Of a DNA stretch of 64,000 nucleotides, positions 52,111 to 60,645 are shown piece after piece. This DNA comes from Nocardioides sp. R-C-SC26 (GTDB lineage Bacteria > Actinomycetota > Actinomycetes > Propionibacteriales > Nocardioidaceae). A program made the translations under genes and the position numbers. The first letter of the stretch is position 1, and each line of letters opens with the position of its first letter. The notes beneath the pieces were generated by a model. That model was not told where the DNA came from, did not search any database, and saw only the letters and a program-made list of their open reading frames with translations. The stretch covers positions 1 through 64,000 of the forward strand of contig NZ_JAHRHK010000001.1 of the NCBI RefSeq assembly GCF_021246465.1. Reading direction: 5' to 3'.

Positions 52111-52166
52111 TGTCATCCTCCCGTTCGAGCCCACGCGACGCGCGAGCACTACGCCCTCCCGGGCCA

Positions 52167-52172
52167 ACTCTA
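52167..52172 (-). promoter_or_regulatory. Candidate -10 box of tad operon
   Basis: TAGAGT on the - strand about 55 bp upstream of the cpaB start, giving a leader of roughly 50 nt with an SD, unlike the leaderless genes. No good -35 box is evident. Confidence 0.35.
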
Positions 52173-52255
52173 GGGGCCCACGCGAGCGCAGTGAGGCTAT
52201 CGGTAGAAATGCGTCCTACTGGAGAGTTCTGCGGCATCGCACCGCAGACGCGGGT

Positions 52256-54133
52256 TCAGAGGTAGAGCGCGGTGATCTCGTCGCGGAAGTCGCGCAGCAC
52301 CACGTTGCGCTTCAACTTCAGGCTCGGCGTGAGGTGGCCGTCCTCTTCGGTCCAGTCCCGGGGGAGTACCTCGAACCGACGGATCGCCTCGGCGCGTGAG
52401 ACCGCCGAGTTCGCCTCGTCGACGGCCTCCTGCAGGACGGCGAGCAGGTCGGGGTCGCGCACGAGGTCGGCGATGCCGCCCTTCTTCCCGCGGCCCTCGC
52501 GCCACGCGTCGAAGGCGTCCTCGTCGAGGGTCAGCAGAGCGGCGATGAACGGTCGGCGGTCGCCCACGACGAGTGCCTGGCTGACGAGCGGGTGCGCACG
52601 CAGGCGATCCTCGAGCGCCGCCGGCGCCACGTTCTTGCCCCCCGCCGTCACCAGGATCTCCTTCTTGCGACCGGTGATGCGCACGAAGCCCTCGTCGTCG
52701 ATCTCGCCGACGTCCCCGGTGTGCAGCCACCCGGCGGTCAGCGCCTCGGCCGTGGCCTCCGGGTCGTTCCAGTAGCTGCTGAACACCTGACCGCCGCGCA
52801 CGAGCAGCTCGCCGTCGTCGGCGATGCGCACGGCGGTGCCGGGGAGGGGGCGCCCGACGGTGCCGACCTTCTGGGCCTCGGGCAGGTTCACCGTGAGGGC
52901 CCCGGTGGTCTCGGTCAGCCCGTAGCCCTCCAGCACGGTGACACCGATGCCGCGATAGAAGTGACCGAGTCGTTCACCGAGCGGTGCACCACCGGAGATG
53001 GCGTAGGTGCAGCGGCCGCCGAGCACCTCGCGCAGGCGCGTGTAGACGAGTCGGTCGAACACCGCGTGCTGGGCGCGCAACGCCACCCCGGGGCGACCGC
53101 GCTTGGATCCGGGCTCGCTGGCTCTCGAGTAGGAGATCGCGGTCTCGGCGGCCCGCTCGAAGAGGCGGCCACGGCCGTCGGCCGTGGCCCGCTGCGAGGC
53201 GGTGTTGAAGAGCTTCTCGAACACGCGGGGGACCGCCAGCACGAAGGTGGGCTGGAAGGACTCCAGGGTCGTGGTCAGCGTCCGGATGTCGGAACTGTGC
53301 CCCAGCCGGACCCGCGCCTTGATGCTCCCGATCTGGATGATCCGGGCGAACACGTGGGCGAGCGGCAGGAACAGCAGGGTCGCGGGCTCCTCCCCGCCGT
53401 CGGCCGATCCGGCCACGCGCCCGACGCCGTCGGGCGGAGTGCCGAAGAGCGCGGCGAGCTCGGGGACCGCGACGCCGAGCTCGACCATGAAGTTGCCGTG
53501 CGTCAGCACACAGCCCTTCGGGCGTCCGGTGGTGCCTGAGGTGTAGATGATCGTGGCCGGCGACTCCGGCGTGGCCCGACGACGTCGCTCCTCGACCTGG
53601 TCCGCCGTCACCGGGTGCCCGGCGCTCTCGCTGCCGCCTCTCGAACCGAGTGCGACGAGGTCGTCGACGGCGCCGTCGTCGATGCACCACAGATGCTCCA
53701 AGGCGGGCTGGTCGTCGCGGTGCTCCTCGATCCGCGAGCGGTGCAGGTCGTGCTCGACCACGGCCGCCTTGGCGCCGGAGTCACGCAGGATCCACGCGAT
53801 CTGGTCGGCGGAGGAGGTCTCGTAGACCGGCACGGTGACCGCGCCGGCGAACCAGATGGCGTAGTCCAGGAGCGTCCACTCGTACCGGGTGCTCGAGATG
53901 AGCCCGACGCGGTCGCCGGGCTCGATGCCGGCCGCCATCAGTCCGCCGGCGACCGCGACGACCTGCTCGTGGAACTGCGCTGCGGTGACGTCGAGCCACG
54001 CCCCGTCCTCGCGTCGCGCGAGCACGACCGCGTCCGGCGCCTGCCGGGCGTTGCGGACGACGTCGTCGGTGAGGTTGCCGCTCCCGGTGATCGAGCTGAT
54101 CGACGTCGTCAACGGGGTGGAGTACTCGCGCAC
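52256..54133 (-). CDS. Long-chain acyl-CoA ligase (FadD15-like)
   Basis: A 625-residue AMP-forming synthetase that activates fatty acids with CoA. Adenylation motifs: IIYTSGTTGRPKGCVLTHGN (A3), ISGGAPLGERL, VLEGYGLTETTGALTVN (A5), GWLHTGDVGEIDDEGFVRITGRKKE (A7/A8) and the terminal LKLKRN with the catalytic Lys region. GTG 54133 is favoured because GAGGAG lies 6 nt before it; ATG 54151 would add six residues. From memory, M. tuberculosis fadD15 (Rv2187) has the same neighbours. It is divergent from the SRPBCC gene. Confidence 0.92.
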   Translation of the reverse strand: MREYSTPLTTSISSITGSGNLTDDVVRNARQAPDAVVLARREDGAWLDVTAAQFHEQVVAVAGGLMAAGIEPGDRVGLISSTRYEWTLLDYAIWFAGAVTVPVYETSSADQIAWILRDSGAKAAVVEHDLHRSRIEEHRDDQPALEHLWCIDDGAVDDLVALGSRGGSESAGHPVTADQVEERRRRATPESPATIIYTSGTTGRPKGCVLTHGNFMVELGVAVPELAALFGTPPDGVGRVAGSADGGEEPATLLFLPLAHVFARIIQIGSIKARVRLGHSSDIRTLTTTLESFQPTFVLAVPRVFEKLFNTASQRATADGRGRLFERAAETAISYSRASEPGSKRGRPGVALRAQHAVFDRLVYTRLREVLGGRCTYAISGGAPLGERLGHFYRGIGVTVLEGYGLTETTGALTVNLPEAQKVGTVGRPLPGTAVRIADDGELLVRGGQVFSSYWNDPEATAEALTAGWLHTGDVGEIDDEGFVRITGRKKEILVTAGGKNVAPAALEDRLRAHPLVSQALVVGDRRPFIAALLTLDEDAFDAWREGRGKKGGIADLVRDPDLLAVLQEAVDEANSAVSRAEAIRRFEVLPRDWTEEDGHLTPSLKLKRNVVLRDFRDEITALYL

Positions 54134-54389
54134 CGCGTTCTCCTCACTCATCAGCCGTGCGCGCCACCCCGCGCACTGGGTCCAGGTCGGACTCGCCACC
54201 GGGTCGCTCCCCGATGCCGGCCGGGTCGTCCTCGGGTGGAGGCCGCCGGTGCGATCGCCCGGTCGCACCGGCGTGGGCACGCTACCGCCGTCGGGAGGGA
54301 TCCAGACGATCCGGTAGCCTCCCCCTGCCCGGACGGCCTCGGCCGAGACGCGGGTTCCCTGAGGTGTCGAGCTCGACTGGAGGCGCACG

Positions 54390-54839
54390 GTGGCAGAGCA
54401 GACGACGTCCTCGTTGGTCGTTGCGGCCGCGCCCGCCGACGTCATGGCCGTGATCGCCGACTTCGCCTCCTACCCGGTGTGGGCCAAGGGCGTGAAGGTC
54501 GCGCGCGTCACGTCGTCCTTCGGTGCCGAGCACGGCGAGCGTGCCCGCGAGGTCTACTTCGAGCTGGACGTCTCGCCGGTCCGTGATGAGTACACGTTGG
54601 CCTACGTCTGGGACGGCGACGCCCAGGTCACCTGGACGCTCGTCGAGGGGAAGCTGCTGCGCGCGCTCGACGGCGCCTACGTGCTGCGCGACCTCGGCGA
54701 CGGTTCGACCGAGGTCACCTACCGGCTCGCGCTCGACGTCGCTATCCCGATGATCGGGATGATCAAGCGCAAGGGCGAGAAGATCCTCATCGACACCGCG
54801 CTCAAGGGGCTCAAGCAGCGCGTCGAGTCGCTGGGCTGA
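54390..54839 (+). CDS. SRPBCC family protein (polyketide cyclase-like)
   Basis: A 149-residue START/SRPBCC-fold protein with a hydrophobic ligand pocket. Pattern: SLVVAAAPADVMAVIADFASYPVWAKGVKVARV and DGSTEVTYRLALDVAIPMIGMIKRKGEKIL. Related to Rv2185c (TB16.3) by my recollection. GTG 54390 has GGAGG 6 nt upstream. First of a tight run SRPBCC, ArsA-like ATPase, DUF5304, ROK. It may carry a lipid for the enzymes around it; function untested. Confidence 0.87.
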   Translation: MAEQTTSSLVVAAAPADVMAVIADFASYPVWAKGVKVARVTSSFGAEHGERAREVYFELDVSPVRDEYTLAYVWDGDAQVTWTLVEGKLLRALDGAYVLRDLGDGSTEVTYRLALDVAIPMIGMIKRKGEKILIDTALKGLKQRVESLG

Positions 54840-54859
54840 TCGCCGGCAGGCAGGTCGGC

Positions 54860-56068
54860 GTGCGCATCGTTCTGTTCACCGGCAAGGGGGGCGTGGGCAA
54901 GTCCACCGTCGCGGCCGGCACGGCGGCGCTCTCGGCGGCCGCGGGTCATCGCACGCTGGTCCTCTCCACCGATGCCGCGCACTCGCTCGGCGACGCCTTC
55001 GGCTCCCCGGTCGGCTCCGAGCCGACGCAGGTCGCCTCAGGGCTGTTCGTCCAGCAGGTCGATGCCCAACTGCGCTTCGAGCAGTCCTGGGCCGACATCC
55101 AGCGCTACCTCCTCTCGGTGCTGGAGGTGGCCGGTCTCGACCCCGTCGCTGCCGAGGAGCTCACCGTCATCCCGGGGGCCGAGGAGGTTCTCGCGCTTCT
55201 CGAGCTGCGACTCCAGGTCCTCTCCGGGGAGTGGGACGTGATCATCGTCGACTGCGCGCCGACGGCGGAGACGCTGCGACTGCTCGCGCTCCCGGAGGCG
55301 CTGGGGTGGTACATGCAGCGGGTCTTCCCGACCCAGCAGCGCGTGATGAAGGCGCTGCGGCCGGTGCTCACCCGCGCTGCGGGGGTACCGATGCCGGGTG
55401 GCACCGTCTTCGACGCGATAGAACGTCTGCACGGTGAGCTGGACGAGGTGCACGCGATGCTCACCGGACCCGAGGCCAGCGTGCGGATCGTGATGACGCC
55501 CGAGACCGTGGTGCTGGCCGAGGCCCGCCGCAGCTACACCAGCCTCTCCCTCTTCGGATACCGCGTCGACGGCGTGGTGGCGAACCGCATCTTCCCGGCG
55601 GGGGGTTCCGACGACTGGCGTGCCGGTTGGGTGGCCGCACAGGACACCGTGCTGGCCCAGGTCGACCAGTCGTTCGCCGGACTGCCGATCTGGCGGTCGG
55701 TGTATCGGGACCAGGAGCCGGTCGGCGTCGACTCCCTGGCCACGCTGGCCCGCGCTGTCTACGGCGACGACGACCCGCTCGCGACGCCGTCCGGAGCCGG
55801 CCCGTTCCGGGTGGATCGCACGGGGGACGGTGCCGTCCTGCATCTCGCGCTCCCGTTCGTGTCCCGCACCGAGGTCGGTTTGGCGCGCAACGGTGACGAG
55901 CTCGTCGTCACCGTAGGCTCCTACCGTCGTCTGCTGACGCTGCCGGCCGGGCTCGCTCGGCTCCGCGTCGCCGGTGCCCGGGTCGAGGAGGGTGAGCTCA
56001 AGGTCCGGTTCCGTGACCCCGACGACCAGAGTCCGATCGAGACCACGAGGACAGGAGGAGCGCCGTGA
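54860..56068 (+). CDS. ArsA/GET3-like ATPase
   Basis: A 402-residue P-loop ATPase. Deviant Walker A is GKGGVGKST (residues 8-16), with LVLSTDAAHSLGDAFG (switch I, DAAHS) and IIVDCAPTAETLRLL (switch II, DCAPTAE). A short C-terminal Hsp20-like domain (LALPFVSRTEVGLARNGDELVVTVGSYRRLLTLPAGL) follows, as in actinobacterial and cyanobacterial ArsA homologs. Not an arsenite pump component: no ArsB and no metal-binding Cys are seen. Possibly a chaperone for hydrophobic or lipid-associated proteins. Confidence 0.85.
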   Translation: MRIVLFTGKGGVGKSTVAAGTAALSAAAGHRTLVLSTDAAHSLGDAFGSPVGSEPTQVASGLFVQQVDAQLRFEQSWADIQRYLLSVLEVAGLDPVAAEELTVIPGAEEVLALLELRLQVLSGEWDVIIVDCAPTAETLRLLALPEALGWYMQRVFPTQQRVMKALRPVLTRAAGVPMPGGTVFDAIERLHGELDEVHAMLTGPEASVRIVMTPETVVLAEARRSYTSLSLFGYRVDGVVANRIFPAGGSDDWRAGWVAAQDTVLAQVDQSFAGLPIWRSVYRDQEPVGVDSLATLARAVYGDDDPLATPSGAGPFRVDRTGDGAVLHLALPFVSRTEVGLARNGDELVVTVGSYRRLLTLPAGLARLRVAGARVEEGELKVRFRDPDDQSPIETTRTGGAP

Positions 56069-56517
56069 CGGACTTCGATCCGCCGCCCGACGGCGCGGAC
56101 CAGCCGGGCGAGCCGATCGGCAGCGTGGGCGAAGAGGCAGCGAAGCTCTTCGGCGCCCTGGCCGACTGGTCGCGGCAACAGGGCAACGACCTCGGCGCAG
56201 GCGTGGCTCAGGGGCTGGGCGGGCTCGCCGGTCATGCCGCGACGTCCGCCCGCGAGATCAACGACCACGTGGCCACCGGCTCGGAGGAGTGCCTGTACTG
56301 CCCGGTCTGCCGCACCGTGCATCTCGTGCGTCAGACCACGCCGGAGGTACGGGCACACCTGACGTCCGCGGCGACGTCTTTCCTGCAGGCGGTCGTCGGC
56401 GTCCTCGCGACCCTGCCCCCGCCGCCCGGTGAGGGCGCTCGGCCTTCGGGGGTGGAGCGGATCGACCTCGAGGACGACGACTGGCCGACCACGGAGCCGC
56501 CGGGAGACCGGCCCTGA
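56065..56517 (+). CDS. DUF5304-like protein
   Basis: A 150-residue acidic soluble protein with one Cys pair (CLYCPVCRTVHLV, a zinc-ribbon-like knuckle) and an amphipathic helix (AAKLFGALADWSRQ). GTG start overlaps the stop of the ArsA-like gene (GTGA). Its constant position after the ArsA-like ATPase in actinobacteria suggests a joint function. Unknown role. Confidence 0.7.
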   Translation: MTDFDPPPDGADQPGEPIGSVGEEAAKLFGALADWSRQQGNDLGAGVAQGLGGLAGHAATSAREINDHVATGSEECLYCPVCRTVHLVRQTTPEVRAHLTSAATSFLQAVVGVLATLPPPPGEGARPSGVERIDLEDDDWPTTEPPGDRP

Positions 56518-57452
56518 TGAGCCTGACCTGCGGGATCGACGTGGGCGGCACCAAGATCGCGGGCGCCGTCGTCGACACGGCCGGGCAGATCCTGGTCGAG
56601 CGGCGGGTGGAGTCCCCTGCCGACGACGCCGAGGCCGTCGAGGAGGCGATCGCGGGACTGGTTCACGAGCTTCGCGCCCAGCACGACGTGACGGCGGTCG
56701 GCATCGGCGCGGCGGGCTACGTCGACGCGGCCCGTTCGGTGGTGATGTTCGCGCCCAACATCGCCTGGCGCGATGAGGATCTGCGGGGCGAGGTCGAGCG
56801 ACGTCTCGATCTGCCCGTCGTCGTCGAGAACGACGCGAACGCCGCGGCGTGGGGCGAGTTCGCGTTCGGAGCGGGAGCTGACGTCGAGGACATGCTGATG
56901 GTCACCATCGGCACCGGCGTCGGTGGCGGCATCATCGCCGGCGGGGCGCTGTTCCGTGGCGGCTTCGGCGCGGCGGCCGAGATCGGCCACCTCCGCGTCG
57001 TTCCCGACGGTCGCCCGTGCCCGTGCGGGAACGACGGCTGTCTCGAGCAGTACGCCAGCGGATCGGCTCTCGTCGCGCGTACCCGTGAACTCGCAGAAGA
57101 TCCCGCGGCGCGCGACCTGCGGGCCCGTGCCGGCGGTGACGTCGCCGCGATCGATGGTCCGATGGTGACGGCCGCGGCAGCCGACGGCGATGCCTTCGCG
57201 CTGGCCCGTGTCGCCGAGCTCGCGACCTGGCTCGGCGAGGGCATCGCCTCGCTCGTCGCCGTCCTCGACCCGGCGGTGATCGTGCTGGGCGGAGGTGTCG
57301 CCGAGACCGGTGCGCTGGTGCTCGATCCGGTGCGCAGCGCGTTCGAGGGAGCGCTCACCGGCCGCGGGCACCGACCGACCGCCGCTGTGCGGACGGCCGT
57401 CCTGGGGAATCGGGCCGGCGTGATCGGCGCGGCCGACCTCGCGAGGCGCTGA
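56517..57452 (+). CDS. ROK family glucokinase
   Basis: A 311-residue sugar kinase. ATP phosphate motif GIDVGGTKIAGAVVD at the start, catalytic Asp in VVVENDANAAAWGE, GTGVGGGII, and the zinc motif CPCGNDGCLEQYASG. Actinobacterial glucokinases (GlkA/PpgK group) have this form; use of polyphosphate cannot be judged. ATG overlaps the DUF5304 stop by one base. Confidence 0.88.
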   Translation: MSLTCGIDVGGTKIAGAVVDTAGQILVERRVESPADDAEAVEEAIAGLVHELRAQHDVTAVGIGAAGYVDAARSVVMFAPNIAWRDEDLRGEVERRLDLPVVVENDANAAAWGEFAFGAGADVEDMLMVTIGTGVGGGIIAGGALFRGGFGAAAEIGHLRVVPDGRPCPCGNDGCLEQYASGSALVARTRELAEDPAARDLRARAGGDVAAIDGPMVTAAAADGDAFALARVAELATWLGEGIASLVAVLDPAVIVLGGGVAETGALVLDPVRSAFEGALTGRGHRPTAAVRTAVLGNRAGVIGAADLARR

Positions 57453-57459
57453 GGCCGGC

Positions 57460-58446
57460 ATGGGCACCGCTGTCCCAGGTGGATTCGACGACGGCGGCGT
57501 GCTCGTCGGCGTCGACATCGGCGGCACCAAGGTGCTCGCGGGCGAGGTCGTCGAGGGCCGCGTCGTCCGGACGGCGACGCACCACACCCCCGGACGCCGC
57601 GTCGCGGTGAGTCTGGTCGAGGACGCGCTGACGGCGGCGGTCGAGGAGGTGGCAGGCGGACGTCGGGTGCGTGCGGTGGGTCTCGCTGCGGCGGGGTTCG
57701 TCGATGCGGCCGCCGAGCACGTCGTCTTCGCGCCACACCTGCCGTGGACCGGTGATCCGGTCCGTGCGCGTCTCGCCGATCGCTGGAAGGTCCCGGTCGC
57801 GCTGGACAACGACGCCACGTGCGCTGCCGTCGCCGAAGCCGAGCTCGGTGCCGCACGAGGCGTGACATCGGCGGTGGTCATCACCCTCGGCACGGGGATC
57901 GGCGGGGGCCTGGTGCTCGACGGACGGGTCTGGCGCGGCGCGGGTGGCATGGCGGGGGAGTTCGGCCATCAGCAGGTGGTGCCCGACGGTCGTGCCTGCG
58001 AGTGCGGGCAGAGCGGATGCTGGGAGCAGTACTGCTCGGGCAGTGCCCTGGTGCGGTTCGCCCGCAAGCGGGTGGGGGTGGAGCCGACGCGCCTCACGGA
58101 GTTGTGCGGAGGTCAGCCCGACCAGCTGACCGGGCCGATGGTCACGATGGCCGCGGAGGAGGGCGATCTGGTGGCTCGGCAGGCGTTCGGCGCGATCGGC
58201 GAGTGGCCCGGGATCGGCATCGCGGGGCTGGTCGCAGCATCCGATCCTGCCCTCGTCGTGGTCGGTGGCGGAGTGTCGGCGGCCGGCGACCGCCTCCTCG
58301 CCCCCGCGCGGGCGACGCTGGCGGAGCGGCTCGTGGGCGGCCGGCACCGCACACCACCACCCGTCGTTCCGGCCGCGTTGGGTCCTTCGGCGGGCCTCAT
58401 CGGCGCGGCGGTCCTGGCCGATCGGAGCACGTCGCCCTCGCGTTGA
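57460..58446 (+). CDS. ROK family kinase, second copy
   Basis: A 328-residue paralog of the upstream gene, 7 nt after its stop. It keeps VGVDIGGTKVLAGEVV, VALDNDATCAAVAEAELG with the catalytic Asp, GTGIGGGLV and the zinc motif CECGQSGCWEQYCSG, so it appears active. Differences are concentrated in the substrate-binding region around GEFGHQQVVPDGRAC. Either a second glucokinase or one with another sugar substrate (N-acetylglucosamine or mannose kinases belong to this family). Confidence 0.85.
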   Translation: MGTAVPGGFDDGGVLVGVDIGGTKVLAGEVVEGRVVRTATHHTPGRRVAVSLVEDALTAAVEEVAGGRRVRAVGLAAAGFVDAAAEHVVFAPHLPWTGDPVRARLADRWKVPVALDNDATCAAVAEAELGAARGVTSAVVITLGTGIGGGLVLDGRVWRGAGGMAGEFGHQQVVPDGRACECGQSGCWEQYCSGSALVRFARKRVGVEPTRLTELCGGQPDQLTGPMVTMAAEEGDLVARQAFGAIGEWPGIGIAGLVAASDPALVVVGGGVSAAGDRLLAPARATLAERLVGGRHRTPPPVVPAALGPSAGLIGAAVLADRSTSPSR

Positions 58447-58454
58447 CGAACCCG

Positions 58455-58952
58455 CTAGATCCGCGCTCCGTCGTCGAACGGGTCCCGCGGCTCACGCGGC
58501 ATCTGGGAGATCAGGTACAGGAACCCGCCGACGAAGCCCGCGACGAGGGCGTAGGCGAGCAGGGTCGGGATCTCGATCGACAGCACCAGGCAGATCAGCA
58601 GGATCGCAGGAGACCCGAAGATGCCGGCCCAGGCGGCCAGCCGGTCCGGTGTCGTGGCGGGCACCGGCGGCGGAGGTGGCGGAACGAAGCGGTCGCTGGA
58701 CCAGTCGTCGTCGGGGAAGGCGTCGTCCCACGACGGACCAGCCGAACCCGACGTGGGCTCGGGCTCGGCGACGAGCGCGCTGCCGGCGCCCGGGTCGCGC
58801 TCGGTGGCGGGCGTGTCACGCGCGTCGGCGGCGCCCGCCTCGTCGTCGCGGTCGGGTTCCAGCTCGGCTCGGTCGCCGAAGTTCTCGACGATGTCGCGCC
58901 AGGCTCGGTCCTCCGACGCTCCCGGATCGCCGGGATGGCTGCGCTCGGTCAC
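58455..58952 (-). CDS. Acidic hypothetical membrane protein
   Basis: A 165-residue protein. Residues 1-95 are acidic and disordered-looking with a Pro run (RFVPPPPPPVP); two helices follow (about 108-150, AWAGIFGSPAILLICLVLSIEIPTLL in part, then ALVAGFVGGFLYLI). Ends with a charged tail. GTG is leaderless by pattern (TAGGCT 6 nt upstream). No known function; the N-terminal RAWRDIVENFGDRAE is the best conserved-looking segment. Confidence 0.75.
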   Translation of the reverse strand: MTERSHPGDPGASEDRAWRDIVENFGDRAELEPDRDDEAGAADARDTPATERDPGAGSALVAEPEPTSGSAGPSWDDAFPDDDWSSDRFVPPPPPPVPATTPDRLAAWAGIFGSPAILLICLVLSIEIPTLLAYALVAGFVGGFLYLISQMPREPRDPFDDGARI

Positions 58953-58958
58953 CCCGAC

Positions 58959-58964
58959 AGCCTA
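58959..58964 (-). promoter_or_regulatory. Leaderless -10 box for gene at 58952
   Basis: TAGGCT on the - strand, 6 nt before the GTG at 58952. Confidence 0.45.
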
Positions 58965-59003
58965 CGAGGTTCGACCACGCGGAGACCGTTCACCGCTGGA
59001 CGA

Positions 59004-59777
59004 TCACGCCGATGCGCCCACGCGTCCGACGAAGTCCGCCGAGGCCTCGAAGATCGTCGGCGCGTCGTGGTCGAGAGTGGCGACGTGGTAGCTGCGCGGC
59101 AGCTCGATCCTCGTCACGTCGTCGGAGGACACGCCACCGAGCACGATCGGCTCGGTGCGCTCGTCGACGACATGGTCCTGAGGTGAGCGGAAGTAGAGCA
59201 GTGGGGCGGTCACCCGCGGCAGATCGGCCACGAGCATCGGCCAGGTGGAGATGAACGAGTGGATCGCCTTGAGCGGGGTTCGGGAGTAGCCGCCCTCGCT
59301 CGCCCCGGGCAGCGCGATGTCGTCGGCGATGCCGGGGAACGAGGGCACCAAGTGCTTGAGGACGGGCAGCAGTTTGATGTCGAGACGGCCGCTGGCCAGG
59401 GCCGGGTCCACGACCATCAGGCCGGACACTCGATCGGGGTGGTCCTCGGCCAGTCGCAGGGTCAGCGCGCCGCCCATCGACAGGCCGCCGACCACGACGG
59501 CGTCGTGGTCGAGGCAGAGTTGGTCGAAGGCGCGCGAGACCTCGCCGTACCAGTCGTCCCACCGCCGGGTGTTGAGGTCCTTCCAGGTGGTCCCGTGGCC
59601 GGGCAGACGGGGCACCGCGACGCCGTAGCCGCGTTCCCCGAGGTACTCGCCCCACGGGCGCGTCGAGGCCGGCGACCCGGTGAACCCGTGGCTGAGCAGT
59701 ACGCCGATCCGGCGACCGCCGGTGAGCTCGGGTCGTGCGGGAATCAGCATCGGGTCGAGGCAGGGCTGGCTCGTCAC
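59004..59777 (-). CDS. Alpha/beta hydrolase (carboxylesterase-like)
   Basis: A 257-residue hydrolase with oxyanion segment VLLSHGFTGSPASTRPWGEYL, nucleophile elbow GLSMGG, an acid in FRSPQDHVVDE and His in PRSYHVATLDHD. The pattern is that of monoacylglycerol lipase/Est30-type carboxylesterases. GTG 59777 is chosen; ATG-equivalent upstream codons are unconserved. It is divergent from plsC, both concerned with glycerolipids, which supports a role in lipid turnover (inference). Confidence 0.87.
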   Translation of the reverse strand: MTSQPCLDPMLIPARPELTGGRRIGVLLSHGFTGSPASTRPWGEYLGERGYGVAVPRLPGHGTTWKDLNTRRWDDWYGEVSRAFDQLCLDHDAVVVGGLSMGGALTLRLAEDHPDRVSGLMVVDPALASGRLDIKLLPVLKHLVPSFPGIADDIALPGASEGGYSRTPLKAIHSFISTWPMLVADLPRVTAPLLYFRSPQDHVVDERTEPIVLGGVSSDDVTRIELPRSYHVATLDHDAPTIFEASADFVGRVGASA

Positions 59778-59892
59778 GCTCGTGATTGTGCCGCACCTCA
59801 TCGACGGTCGCGTCGACCACTACCCTGTGTCGTCGGGCCTCGACGGCGTCGCCCGCGGATGTGGCAGATGGCCCAGGGAAGGGGTTCTGGAA

Positions 59893-60624
59893 GTGTTCTA
59901 CTGGTTCCTCAAGTGGATCGCGCTCGGCCCGCTGCTGCGGGTCATCTTCCGCCCGGTGAGCGAAGGCCTGGAGAACGTGCCGGGTGAGGGGCCGGCGATC
60001 CTGGCCAGCAACCACCTCTCCTACGCCGACTGGCTGTTCATGCCGTTGACGCTCTCGCGTCGGGTCACCTTCGTCGCCAAGGCCGAGTACTTCACGACGC
60101 CGGGCATCAAGGGCTGGTTCCAGAAGCAGTTCTTCTCCGGTTCCGGCCAGGTGCCGATCGACCGCTCGGGTGCGGACGCCGCTGCCGGTGCGTTGCTCTC
60201 GGCGAAGCGGGTGCTCGGCGAGGGTGGCCTGTTCGGGATCTATCCCGAAGGCACCCGGTCCCACGACGGCCGCCTCTACCGCGGCAAGACCGGCGTCGCA
60301 CGACTCGCTCTCGAGACCGGGGTCCCGGTGATCCCGACGGCGGTGGTCGGCACCGACGTCGTCGCGCCGCCCGGCAAGACCTTCGGTCGCCTGACCCGCC
60401 CCGTCGTCCGGTTCGGGACGCCGCTGGACTTCTCCCGCTACGAGGGGATGGAGAACGACCGCTACATCCTGCGGTCGGTCACCGACGAGATCATGTACGA
60501 GATCATGCGGCTCTCGGGCCAGGAGTACGTCGACAAGTACGCCCCCGCCGCCAAGGCCGAAACGAAGAAGGCCGAGGCGGCCGCGAAGGTCGAGTCGGCG
60601 GGCGAGCAGAAGCAGGTCGGCTGA
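59893..60624 (+). CDS. plsC: 1-acyl-sn-glycerol-3-phosphate acyltransferase
   Basis: A 243-residue membrane-associated acyltransferase of phospholipid synthesis. Motif I NHLSYAD (His-x4-Asp), motif II region GQVPIDRSG, motif III YPEGTRS and motif IV VIPTAVVG are all present. The C-terminal 25 residues are Lys/Ala/Glu-rich. GTG 59893 has AGGGAAGGGG upstream. From memory, Rv2182c is the equivalent in M. tuberculosis. Confidence 0.92.
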   Translation: MFYWFLKWIALGPLLRVIFRPVSEGLENVPGEGPAILASNHLSYADWLFMPLTLSRRVTFVAKAEYFTTPGIKGWFQKQFFSGSGQVPIDRSGADAAAGALLSAKRVLGEGGLFGIYPEGTRSHDGRLYRGKTGVARLALETGVPVIPTAVVGTDVVAPPGKTFGRLTRPVVRFGTPLDFSRYEGMENDRYILRSVTDEIMYEIMRLSGQEYVDKYAPAAKAETKKAEAAAKVESAGEQKQVG

Positions 60625-60645
60625 CCCTCGGTAAGAGCCGACGGG

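Noticed and set aside
54860-56068. Arsenical pump ATPase
   Set aside because: The ArsA-like protein lacks an ArsB partner and metal-binding Cys; context is lipid metabolism.
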